Origin: Lachnospiraceae bacterium UBA6403
GTDB lineage: Bacteria > Bacillota > Clostridia > Lachnospirales > Lachnospiraceae
Assembly (NCBI GenBank): GCA_002437435.1
Contig: DJPV01000006.1
Span: 27,439-38,308 of the forward strand
DNA length: 10,870 nucleotides
Direction: 5' to 3'
Positions 1 through 5,984 of this stretch are shown one piece after another. A model generated the notes under the pieces. The model was not told the DNA's origin and searched no databases. It saw nothing but the letters and a program-made list of their open reading frames with translations. Within the stretch, counting starts at the first letter, position 1. Each line of letters opens with the position of its first letter. A program made the translations under genes and the position numbers.

Positions 1-298
1 TTTTCCCACCCCTTGATTTCCTGCACCTCGTCAATAAACAGATAGGTTTTCCCCTCCGACGAAAGACGCTCCTTAAGCTGTGCGTACATCTGCTTCGCCG
101 TCATATCCTCATATTCCATTGAGTCGTAGCGACAACTGACAATGCGCTCCTCCGGAATATTCCGCTCCGTTTTCAGCCGTTCCATAATCATTTTCAGGAT
201 CGTTGACTTTCCGCAGCGGCGCACCCCGTGAGGATTTTTACAAATGGCGTATCCACACAAGCCATAATCTTATCTACATACAAAGGTCTGTAAATCAT
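1..298 (-). pseudogene. AAA-type ATPase (AAA_14/DUF4143-like), 5' part, frameshifted at the P-loop
   Basis: The start is ATG at 298-296, preceded by GGAGG at a normal distance, and the gene runs off the left edge of the window. The first frame reads MIYRPLYVDKIMACVDTPF then VKILTG. One base is then missing in the G-run (C-run on the plus strand, 224-227). The next frame continues as VRRCGKSTILKMIMERLK and, further on, YLFIDEVQEIKGWEK. Together these give a Walker A motif (GVRRCGKST) split by the frameshift and an intact Walker B motif (LFIDEVQ). This architecture matches the widespread prokaryotic ATP-binding proteins that pair an AAA_14 domain with a C-terminal DUF4143 domain (family knowledge); the C-terminal half is outside the window. 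In the first frame translation stops about 35 codons in, so the gene is probably inactive unless the shift is a sequencing error. It lies among other decayed mobile-element genes. Confidence 0.75.
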
Positions 299-321
299 CG
301 TGACCACCTCCGTTTGTAGAT

Positions 322-350
322 AGTATACTGCAATTCTCTCCAAAAGTTAA
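322..350 (-). promoter_or_regulatory. Putative sigma-A promoter of the ATPase pseudogene
   Basis: On the minus strand TTAACT (350-345) and TATACT (327-322) are separated by exactly 17 bases and lie just upstream of the GGAGG ribosome site and ATG at 298. The -10 matches 5 of 6 consensus bases and the -35 matches 4 of 6. It is recognised by eye only. Confidence 0.4.
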
Positions 351-425
351 TCTGTTTTGCGATTATAAACCGTAAAACTTTTCAACAATTTATTCAACTG
401 CGGATTGCACATCAAAAGAAGAGGG

Positions 426-733
426 TTAAGCACTCTCGCCCGGTTTAGTGGTCATCAGCTTGTAGAGCTTCGTGTTCTTGGGGAACTTATTGGCAAACGG
501 GTCTTGCTGCTCCTCCCGCATTATCGCAGACAGCTTATTAGAAAGAGTCTGCTGCAAGCTGTCCGCATCCTGCCAGCCGAGGCAGGTAGTAAGGTTGCCC
601 TGCGGGTCAGCGTCCACGAGAAGCACCTTTTTGCCCTGCATAGCCAATCCAATGCCGAGAGGTTTACTGCCGTATTGGTTTTCCCCACGCCGCCTTTTTG
701 GTTGCATATCGCTATGGTTTTACAGTTTGGCAT
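426..733 (-). pseudogene. ParA/Soj-family partition ATPase, frameshifted and truncated
   Basis: ATG at 733-731 has a strong ribosome site (GGAGGAA, about 740-746). The first frame reads MPNCKTIAICNQKGGVGKT, the deviant Walker A motif KGGxGKT of ParA/MinD ATPases, then NTAVNL. A CTCTC stretch (657-661 on plus) looks like a 2-base duplication. After it the other minus frame continues with GIGLAMQGKKVLLVDADPQG, the Walker A' region typical of ParA, and LTTCLGW. The ParA-like part ends at DPF near 495. A 22-residue tail (ANKFPKNTKLYKLMTTKPGE then SA) that I do not recognise leads to a stop at 428-426. Normal ParA proteins are about 250-270 aa, so roughly 60% is missing. The likely history is a plasmid or conjugative-element partition gene that suffered an internal deletion joining it to another gene's 3' end, plus a frameshift. 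It cannot be functional as it stands. Confidence 0.82.
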
Positions 734-761
734 TTCGCTTTTCCTCCTTCTTTTTAGATTT

Positions 762-788
762 CATAGCCGCCTGAAATCAACGGCTATG
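762..788. repeat. 8-bp inverted repeat upstream of the parA remnant (possible operator or leader hairpin)
   Basis: CATAGCCG (762-769) and CGGCTATG (781-788) are perfect inverted copies separated by 11 bases. They lie about 30-55 bases upstream of the ParA start on the minus strand. No T-run follows on either strand, so it is not a terminator. An autoregulatory operator or an mRNA leader hairpin are both possible. Confidence 0.4.
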
Positions 789-1205
789 TATATGTTCGCA
801 GTATTTGTTCTCAACGCCCCCTGCGGCGGCTTTTGCCTTACGGGAAACACTTGGGTCATGGTGTGCTGCACCGTGTTCATGGGGATCGCACCTCTGCCGG
901 GTTCTCCGCCAACTCCGTAGAGAAGTATCATTATCATTCTGACTGTCATCGCCGTTCCGGTGGCAAACTGGATTTCAGATCAGGGGTTCTTGCTCATACT
1001 CCGAGAAGGAGAAGTCACGGCGTACCTATCTTCGGGCTATCATCAGAAATAATGTCCCAAGTGCCTGTATATTCAATTTTCAAGGATCACGAAGCGGCTC
1101 CTGAGCGGAGTCAGGAATTACCCCTTTCACATACTCTGAATTAGGGGGGCTTTTGGCAGGGTGTTTTTCAAAAAAGTTGAAAAATTTTTTCGTGACCCTC
1201 TGAAA
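789..1205. other. Non-coding or decayed stretch of the mobile-element remnant
   Basis: No reading frame here gives a protein I recognise. The 62-codon minus and 103-codon plus open frames have no good ribosome site and show the low-complexity His/Arg-rich or mixed look of out-of-frame translation. Small hairpins are present: TCCTGA/TCAGGA at 1099-1104 and 1111-1116, and TTTTTCAA/TTGAAAAA at 1164-1171 and 1177-1184. The position suggests an eroded leader or promoter region of the partition gene. Base composition is similar to the flanking GC-rich mobile DNA. Confidence 0.4.
1164..1190 (+). terminator. AT-rich hairpin with T-run (weak plus-strand terminator candidate)
   Basis: TTTTTCAA (1164-1171), loop AAAAG, TTGAAAAA (1177-1184), then six T (1185-1190). 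The stem is almost all A-T, so it would be weak, and no plus-strand gene precedes it. It may instead be part of a conserved leader of the mobile element. Confidence 0.2.
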
Positions 1206-1240
1206 CAAAAAAGCCGCCTTTCCGAAAGCGGAAAAGCGGC
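1206..1240 (-). terminator. Intrinsic terminator behind the small mobile-element gene
   Basis: The stem is GCCGC-c-TTTCCG (1213-1224) pairing with CGGAAA-a-GCGGC (1229-1240), 11 pairs with one internal mismatch and an AAAG loop on plus. A run of six A at 1207-1212 becomes the T-tract on the minus strand. It lies 55 bases past the stop of the minus-strand pseudogene at 1295. Confidence 0.8.
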
Positions 1241-1294
1241 ACATGATTTAAGACTATATATTATATGAAAAGGGCTGTTCACCCCAAGCTCTGA

Positions 1295-1474
1295 TCAGAT
1301 GTAAACAGCTTTGAGTTTCTTCTTTTTTGCACGGATTACCTTCACCAACACCTCATCAACGGCATCGGTATATTTTCCTTGCTACATACGGAGGCTTTTG
1401 AAAGCAATTAGGGACTCTATAATCTCTGACTGTTCCTGATTGGTCAAGTAGATATGATATTTCTGTTCTTTCAT
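1295..1474 (-). pseudogene. Small conjugative-element protein, interrupted by an in-frame TAG
   Basis: ATG at 1474-1472 has a GGAGG ribosome site about 9 bases upstream. The frame starts MKEQKYHIYLTNQEQSEIIE, then SLIAFKSLRM, and hits TAG at 1384-1382. The same frame resumes as QGKYTDAVDEVLVKVIRAKK and ends KKLKAVYI before TGA at 1297-1295. The total is 59 sense-or-stop positions plus the final stop. The pattern (Y-h-LT..E...I..SLI..K, then QG+YTDAVDEVL.K, then a KKKK-rich end) matches, from memory, a family of about 60-residue uncharacterised proteins found on Firmicute conjugative elements. Their function is unknown to me. The frame is intact on both sides of the stop, so this is recent inactivation by a nonsense change, or a sequence error. 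Confidence 0.72.
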
Positions 1475-1633
1475 TGTCTGATACCTCCGGATACTTTCAT
1501 TTTACTTATAGAGATGCAGAAATTCAAAGATGCGATTTTATTGATCGCCTTTGCAAATGCCATTTTTCAGTGTTTTGAAATTATCGCCTTACCGGGCTGT
1601 GGCATTAGCGTTACATCCCTGTTTTTTATAAAA

Positions 1634-1705
1634 TTAGATTAATGACTCGTACAGCTTGGTGATATCCTCTACGCTTGTTTCCTTTGGGTTGCCTGTGCGG
1701 CATCC
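1634..1705 (-). pseudogene. C-terminal fragment of an iron-containing alcohol dehydrogenase
   Basis: The minus frame ending at TAA (1636-1634) reads GNPKETSVEDITKLYESLI, preceded by a few plausible residues (GCRT). The pattern GNP+ET(S/T)VEDI..LY..L is the characteristic end of group III (Fe-dependent) alcohol dehydrogenases and 1,3-propanediol/lactaldehyde reductase relatives (family knowledge). Upstream, the same DNA becomes the EamA transporter gene in another frame, so only about 23 codons of the dehydrogenase survive. The two genes overlap at 1669-1705 in different frames. This is a fusion scar and not a gene. Confidence 0.65.
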
Positions 1706-2556
1706 GCTTTTAAGCCCGCCCGCCAGTTCAGATAAGAAATGCCTATGATAATGGCATAGCCGATAAAGCTTAGTGCATCCGGTATCTGGCTGAAAAAGAT
1801 GAAACCAAGGATTGCAGAGGTGATGATCTGCGAATAATCGAAGATCGATATTTCCTTTGCCGGAGCATGTGAATAAGCAGCCGTGATCGAGAACTGACCG
1901 ACAGCAGCAGAGACACCTGCCATTAACAGACAGAACAACTGGAAAAGTGACATCGGTTCATAAAAAATAATTACAAATGGCAGCATGACCAGAGTCGAAA
2001 ATGCGGAGAAAAAGAATACGATCTGTGGATTCTTTGCACCGTGATTGCTTAAAGATCTTACAGCAGCATAAGCGGCACCTGCCCCCATACCGCCGGTAAA
2101 ACCGATGATGCCCGGGGCAAAATCAGCGAAATTCAAGGATGGTTTGATAACGAATAAAGCACCGATAAACACACCGATCAAGGCTGCATATTGTTTCAGA
2201 CTTGCCTTTTCCTTTAACAGGAAGATCGAGAAGATAACAGCGGCAAACGGTGACAGCTTATTTAAGATTGAAGCATCGGCGATGTTCATGTGATCAACGG
2301 CATAGAAGTTACACATAATACCGATTGTACCACAGATCGACCGCATAAGGAGCAGAGGAATATGTCGTTTTTCATAATGCAGCCCGATGCCGCTTCGGAT
2401 CAGAACGGCAAGCGCAATAAATGCAGCAATCAGGTTTCGGAAAAATGCTTTTTCAATTGTAGGCAGATCACCGGATAATCGTACGAATACATTCATAAAT
2501 GAAAAACCGACACCCGCCAGAATTATATAAAATATTGCTTTTGTTTTCTCTCGCAT
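1669..2556 (-). CDS. EamA/DMT-superfamily membrane transporter
   Basis: The protein has 295 residues starting at ATG 2556-2554 (MREKTKAIFYIILAGVGFSF). The frame is open for 60 more codons upstream, but that extension is AT-rich noise lying in the promoter region, and the 295-residue form fits the family length. Two EamA repeats of about five helices each are visible (about residues 6-138 and 148-277). They include the loop motifs RNLIAAF at about 40-46 and FLLKEKASLKQYAALIGVFIG at about 112-132, a typical family signature. It should be a ten-helix inner-membrane exporter of small metabolites or amino acids; the substrate cannot be read from sequence. The ribosome site is weak (GAAAGTGG). The last dozen residues (from about 285) come from an alcohol dehydrogenase 3' end read in another frame, so the natural C-terminus has been replaced; the helices are unaffected. 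It is divergent from the chaperone operon. Confidence 0.93.
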   Translation of the reverse strand: MREKTKAIFYIILAGVGFSFMNVFVRLSGDLPTIEKAFFRNLIAAFIALAVLIRSGIGLHYEKRHIPLLLMRSICGTIGIMCNFYAVDHMNIADASILNKLSPFAAVIFSIFLLKEKASLKQYAALIGVFIGALFVIKPSLNFADFAPGIIGFTGGMGAGAAYAAVRSLSNHGAKNPQIVFFFSAFSTLVMLPFVIIFYEPMSLFQLFCLLMAGVSAAVGQFSITAAYSHAPAKEISIFDYSQIITSAILGFIFFSQIPDALSFIGYAIIIGISYLNWRAGLKADAAQATQRKQA

Positions 2557-2650
2557 ATAAAAACACCACTTTCTATTTATTGGATATTTGCGGAAATAAA
2601 CAGTATTTCGCATTATGCCGGTATGTGAGACACATCCCATAGCAATGTTT

Positions 2651-2659
2651 ATTATAGCA
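2651..2659 (-). promoter_or_regulatory. Extended -10 promoter of the EamA gene
   Basis: On the minus strand TGCTATAAT is a perfect -10 hexamer (TATAAT, 2656-2651) with a TGn extension (2659-2657). No good -35 is visible at 16-18 bases, as is usual for extended -10 promoters. It would give a leader of about 90 bases before the ATG at 2556, and this supports that start over the longer open frame. Confidence 0.55.
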
Positions 2660-2815
2660 TGTTTTGTAATTGTTAGCAGCCAAAGTTTTATGAAACACTT
2701 TATACTTGCTTTATAAACTATACACAATTTATTCAAAAAACTTGTCTATCATACATTCTAGAAAAAGTGTAAGGAAAAATAATTTAAATAATTGATGCAG
2801 AATAGGAGATCATAC

Positions 2816-4570
2816 ATGAGCAGGGTAATAGGAATAGATTTAGGAACGACAAATAGCTGTGTGGCCGTTCTGGAAGGAGAACAGGCGATGATCATACCGA
2901 ATGCCGAAGGCAACCGTACCACACCATCGATAGTAGCCATTACGAAAAATGGCGACAGACTGGTGGGGGATGCTGCAAAGAGACAGCTTACGGTAAATGT
3001 AGACAGAACCATTGCATCGATCAAGAGAGAAATGGGAACGGCATACAGGAAAAGAATAGATGGAAAAGATTACTCACCGCAGGAGATATCGGCGATCATT
3101 CTGTCAAAGTTAAGAGCAGATGCAGAAAACTATCTGGGTGAGCCGGTTCATGATGCGGTTATCACGGTTCCGGCGTATTTTGATGACAGTCAGAGACAGG
3201 CGACAAAGGATGCAGGAAAGATCGCAGGGTTAAATGTGCTTCGAATCATTAACGAGCCGACATCAGCGGCACTTGCCTATGGTCTTGATAACGGACAGGC
3301 ACAGAAGATTCTGGTATATGACCTTGGTGGCGGAACCTTTGATGTATCCGTGATCGAGATTGGAGATCATGTGATCGAGGTTCTGGCAACTGCCGGAGAT
3401 AATCATCTTGGTGGTGATGATTTTGATGAGCGTCTGGTGCAGTATGTGATAAAGTCATTTAAGAAAGAAACAAGGATCAATCTGGAAAAAGATATAACAG
3501 CGGTACAGCGTATCCGTGAAGCATGTGAAGAGGCAAAGAAAGAATTATCCAGTACGCTGCAGACCCATATCAATCTTCCATTTATCACGGTTGTAAAGAA
3601 CGAGCCGAAGCATCTCGATATGCTCATAACCAGGGAGTTGTTCAATGAGCTGACAGATGATCTTGTAAAACGGACAGATGGTCCGGTCAATCAGGCACTT
3701 CGGGATGCCGGTATATCTGCCGGAGAATTGGATAAGGTATTGTTAGTTGGCGGTTCGACCAGAATTCCGGCTGTTATGGATGAGGTTAAGAGAATAACCG
3801 GAAAAGAGCTTTCGAAGAATCTGAACCCGGATGAGTGCGTTGCGATGGGAGCAGCGATTCAGGGCGGCAAGCTCAGTGGTGGTCTGACCGTTACGAATAA
3901 GGTAAATGATATTTTGCTGATGGATGTAACGCCATTGTCTCTGTCGATTGAGACTTTAGGTGGCATCGCAAATGTACTGATCCCAAGAAACTCACCAATT
4001 CCGACCAGAGTATCCAAGATCTTTACGACGGCCGGAAATTTCCAGCGTGATGTAGAGGTAAAGGTATATCAGGGCGAACGCAAATATACCAGAGACAACA
4101 AGCTGCTTGGTAATTTCCGTCTGAGCGGGATCAAGCGTGCACTTGCCGGAGTTCCACAGATCGAGGTTACATTTGACCTTGATGTAAATGGTATCCTGAA
4201 GGTATCTGCAAAGGATCTTGGCAGAGGTGTGGAACAGCAGATTGTGATCACATCCAGCACGAATCTTTCAGAGGAAGAGATCCGCCGGGCAAGAGAAGAT
4301 GCTATGCGGTATGAGGAAGAAACTCAGGGCAACAAGGAAAATATGGATATCAGGAATGAAGCCGAGGCATATGTATATAAAGTGGAAAATCAGTTAGAGG
4401 TACAGATCCAGAATCTGGATAAAACTCAGATCAAGAAGATCCGGATAGATCTGGAATATCTGAAGAAACTCGTATGCCGGACAGATGCTGACCGGATTAC
4501 GGATATAGAAGCAGGAAACATAAAGGATGCTTACAGACAGCTGCAGGAATCAGCAATGATCCTTGGATAG
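2816..4570 (+). CDS. dnaK: Hsp70/DnaK-family molecular chaperone (paralogue)
   Basis: 584 residues; ATG at 2816 follows AGGAG (2804-2808). An ATG eight codons upstream is in frame but has no ribosome site. The ATPase domain (about 1-365) has [13 protein letters not shown] (6-18), the catalytic lysine in SIKRE (K70), [12 protein letters not shown] (145-156), [10 protein letters not shown] (169-178) and LVGGSTRIP (310-318). The linker is [19 protein letters not shown] (365-383). The beta substrate-binding domain runs to about 485 ([19 protein letters not shown]) and the helical lid to the end. All nucleotide-binding residues look intact. It lacks the disordered acidic tail of housekeeping DnaK (about 610-640 aa) and ends ESAMILG. 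It is followed by a zinc-ribbon membrane protein, a DUF5685-type protein and a J protein rather than grpE/dnaJ, and no CIRCE operator is seen. I infer a specialised second Hsp70; the symbol denotes the family only. Confidence 0.95.
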   Translation: MSRVIGIDLGTTNSCVAVLEGEQAMIIPNAEGNRTTPSIVAITKNGDRLVGDAAKRQLTVNVDRTIASIKREMGTAYRKRIDGKDYSPQEISAIILSKLRADAENYLGEPVHDAVITVPAYFDDSQRQATKDAGKIAGLNVLRIINEPTSAALAYGLDNGQAQKILVYDLGGGTFDVSVIEIGDHVIEVLATAGDNHLGGDDFDERLVQYVIKSFKKETRINLEKDITAVQRIREACEEAKKELSSTLQTHINLPFITVVKNEPKHLDMLITRELFNELTDDLVKRTDGPVNQALRDAGISAGELDKVLLVGGSTRIPAVMDEVKRITGKELSKNLNPDECVAMGAAIQGGKLSGGLTVTNKVNDILLMDVTPLSLSIETLGGIANVLIPRNSPIPTRVSKIFTTAGNFQRDVEVKVYQGERKYTRDNKLLGNFRLSGIKRALAGVPQIEVTFDLDVNGILKVSAKDLGRGVEQQIVITSSTNLSEEEIRRAREDAMRYEEETQGNKENMDIRNEAEAYVYKVENQLEVQIQNLDKTQIKKIRIDLEYLKKLVCRTDADRITDIEAGNIKDAYRQLQESAMILG

Positions 4571-4594
4571 ATATAATTTTCGATCCATTGGTTA

Positions 4595-4600
4595 TATAAT
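4595..4600 (+). promoter_or_regulatory. Possible internal -10 element upstream of the zinc-ribbon gene
   Basis: TATAAT lies in the 92-base gap after the Hsp70 gene. No convincing -35 is found at 16-18 bases upstream. It could let the last three genes be transcribed apart from the Hsp70 gene, but chance is likely in AT-rich DNA. Confidence 0.2.
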
Positions 4601-4621
4601 AAATGACCTGAAGGTACTGAA

Positions 4622-4666
4622 ATGGCAGTAGATTTACAGATTAAAGAAAGAATGGTGCTTATATGA
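4622..4666 (+). CDS. Possible 14-residue upstream ORF coupled to the zinc-ribbon gene
   Basis: ATG at 4622 follows AAGG (4611-4614) at 7 bases and encodes MAVDLQIKERMVLI. Its stop TGA (4664-4666) overlaps the ATG of the next gene (4663-4665) in the ATGA arrangement typical of translational coupling. The next gene has a poor ribosome site of its own, which makes coupling plausible. It is very short, so chance cannot be excluded. Confidence 0.3.
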   Translation: MAVDLQIKERMVLI

Positions 4667-5058
4667 GAGATAAGCTTTATAACTTTATGCGAACAAGATA
4701 TGGAAATGACCAGTTTTCATCATTTCTGACCTGGGCGGGACTGATCCTGATCGTCATAGATGTGTGGGCGAAGACAGGAGTTCTGTATTTTCTTGGACTT
4801 GCGTCATTTATCTATGGATATGTGCGGATCTTTTCCAAGAAATACGAGAAACGTGCGGCGGAGAACAAGTGGTTTCTGAGCCACACAACAGGTGTTCGAA
4901 ATGTATTTAAACGAATGAAGAAAAGTAAGGAAGCAGGAAAAGATTATAAGATCTTCACCTGCCCGCGTTGTGAACAGATGATCCGAATCCCACGAGGCAA
5001 GGGAAAGATCGAGATAAGATGTCCGAAATGTGGGAATACTTTTATTAAGAAAAGCTGA
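4663..5058 (+). CDS. Two-helix membrane protein with C-terminal zinc ribbon, unknown function
   Basis: 131 residues. The N-terminus (MRDKLYNFMRTRYGNDQFSS) is followed by two adjacent hydrophobic segments (about 21-35 and 38-55) forming a helical hairpin. A basic stretch follows (KKYEKRAAENK and KRMKKSKEAGK, about 59-93). Last comes a zinc-ribbon-like knuckle pair, CPRC (100-103) and CPKCG (120-124), separated by a basic RIPRGKGKIEIR loop. The predicted topology is a membrane-anchored cytoplasmic zinc ribbon, since the basic segment after the second helix suggests that the ribbon faces the cytoplasm. I do not recognise a named family. Zinc ribbons bind zinc and often contact nucleic acid or protein. 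The gene follows the Hsp70 gene by 92 bases and is followed after 14 bases by the DUF5685-type gene, so it belongs to the operon. The start codon overlaps the stop of a possible 14-codon ORF. Confidence 0.85.
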   Translation: MRDKLYNFMRTRYGNDQFSSFLTWAGLILIVIDVWAKTGVLYFLGLASFIYGYVRIFSKKYEKRAAENKWFLSHTTGVRNVFKRMKKSKEAGKDYKIFTCPRCEQMIRIPRGKGKIEIRCPKCGNTFIKKS

Positions 5059-5072
5059 TTGGAGACAGGTGC

Positions 5073-5984
5073 GTGTTTGGATATATAGTAGTAAACCAGC
5101 AGGAAATGAAATTTAAAGAATTTGATGAATACCACAGGTATTACTGCGGGTTGTGCAGAGCGCTAAAAGAAGATCAGGGTGTAAAAGGGCAGTTGTCATT
5201 AAGCTATGATATGACATTTCTGGTTCTGTTGCTTACCGGGTTGTATGAGCCGGAAGAGGAGCGGGGCGCAAAAAGATGTGTAGTCCATCCGATGATGCAG
5301 CATGAATATGCCAGAAATCTGTACTCCGATTATGCAGCGGATATGAACCGTATTCTTACATATTACAAATGCATGGACGACTGGACGGATGATAAGAAGC
5401 TGTTCCGTAAGCTATATGCGGATCTTTTAATACCGAAGAAAGAGCTGGAAAAGGAAGGCAGCCGGTTATATGATTACAGACAGAAGATAGATGTTGTTGC
5501 AGACCGGCTTGCAAAGATTAGTGAGCTTGAGAAAGAAAACAGTGAAGATCTGGATCGGTTGTCGGGATATTTTGGTGAAGTACTGGCAGAGATATTTGCC
5601 GTAAGAGCTGATGCATGGGAAGAAAATTTGAGAAAGATCGGTTGTTATCTTGGAAGATTTGTATATATTCTGGATGCTTACGACGATATCGAAAAAGACA
5701 GGAAAAAGCACAGCTTTAATCCACTGATACACAAGCTGACATGCAGTGAAGAAATGAAGACAGAGGATATTCCGGTGGAGGAATGGCAGAAGCTTGCAGA
5801 CTGGATAAAAGAAGTCCTGATGATGCAGGCGGCGGAATGTGCCAGAGAATTTGAGAAGCTTCCGATTATAAAAAATGTGGAAATTCTCAGAAATATCATG
5901 TATTCTGGCATATGGAATAATTATTACAAAGTAACTGCCAGAAGATGCGGTAGCAAAACGGACAACAGGCAGAATGGAGAATAA
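5073..5984 (+). CDS. DUF5685-family protein (CGLC motif), unknown function
   Basis: 303 residues; GTG start at 5073 with GGAG at 5061-5064 gives MFGYIVVNQQEMKFKEFDEY. The family assignment is from memory of the N-terminal signature ending YHRYYCGLCRALKE. C25 and C28 (CGLC) plus C69 and H72 (CVVHP) could form a metal site. The rest looks all-helical and soluble, with acidic motifs MDDWTDD (101-107) and DAYDDIEKDRKKHSFNPL (201-218). The second resembles the Asp-rich metal motifs of all-alpha isoprenoid synthases such as phytoene/squalene synthases. That resemblance is an inference from pattern only, and the N-terminal CGLC is not part of those enzymes. There is no signal peptide. Its stop codon is directly adjacent to the start of the J-protein gene, so the two are probably translated in a coupled way, and this protein is a plausible client or partner of the chaperones. 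Confidence 0.88.
   Translation: MFGYIVVNQQEMKFKEFDEYHRYYCGLCRALKEDQGVKGQLSLSYDMTFLVLLLTGLYEPEEERGAKRCVVHPMMQHEYARNLYSDYAADMNRILTYYKCMDDWTDDKKLFRKLYADLLIPKKELEKEGSRLYDYRQKIDVVADRLAKISELEKENSEDLDRLSGYFGEVLAEIFAVRADAWEENLRKIGCYLGRFVYILDAYDDIEKDRKKHSFNPLIHKLTCSEEMKTEDIPVEEWQKLADWIKEVLMMQAAECAREFEKLPIIKNVEILRNIMYSGIWNNYYKVTARRCGSKTDNRQNGE

Noticed and set aside
833..1144. 103-codon plus-strand open frame in the mobile remnant
   Set aside because: No recognisable motifs, no ribosome site, and a His/Arg/Ser-rich composition typical of an out-of-frame reading.
1454..1642. 62-codon plus-strand open frame
   Set aside because: It overlaps the start of the minus-strand small pseudogene and the alcohol dehydrogenase tail, and lacks a ribosome site.
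2557..2736. 60-codon N-terminal extension of the EamA gene
   Set aside because: It covers the -10 promoter and AT-rich intergenic DNA, has no ribosome site and would make the protein longer than the family.
2557..2815. Search for a CIRCE operator or a strong plus-strand promoter before the Hsp70 gene
   Set aside because: No TTAGCACTC/GAGTGCTAA pair was found, and candidate -35/-10 pairs (such as TTGCTT with TATTCA) are too weak to report.
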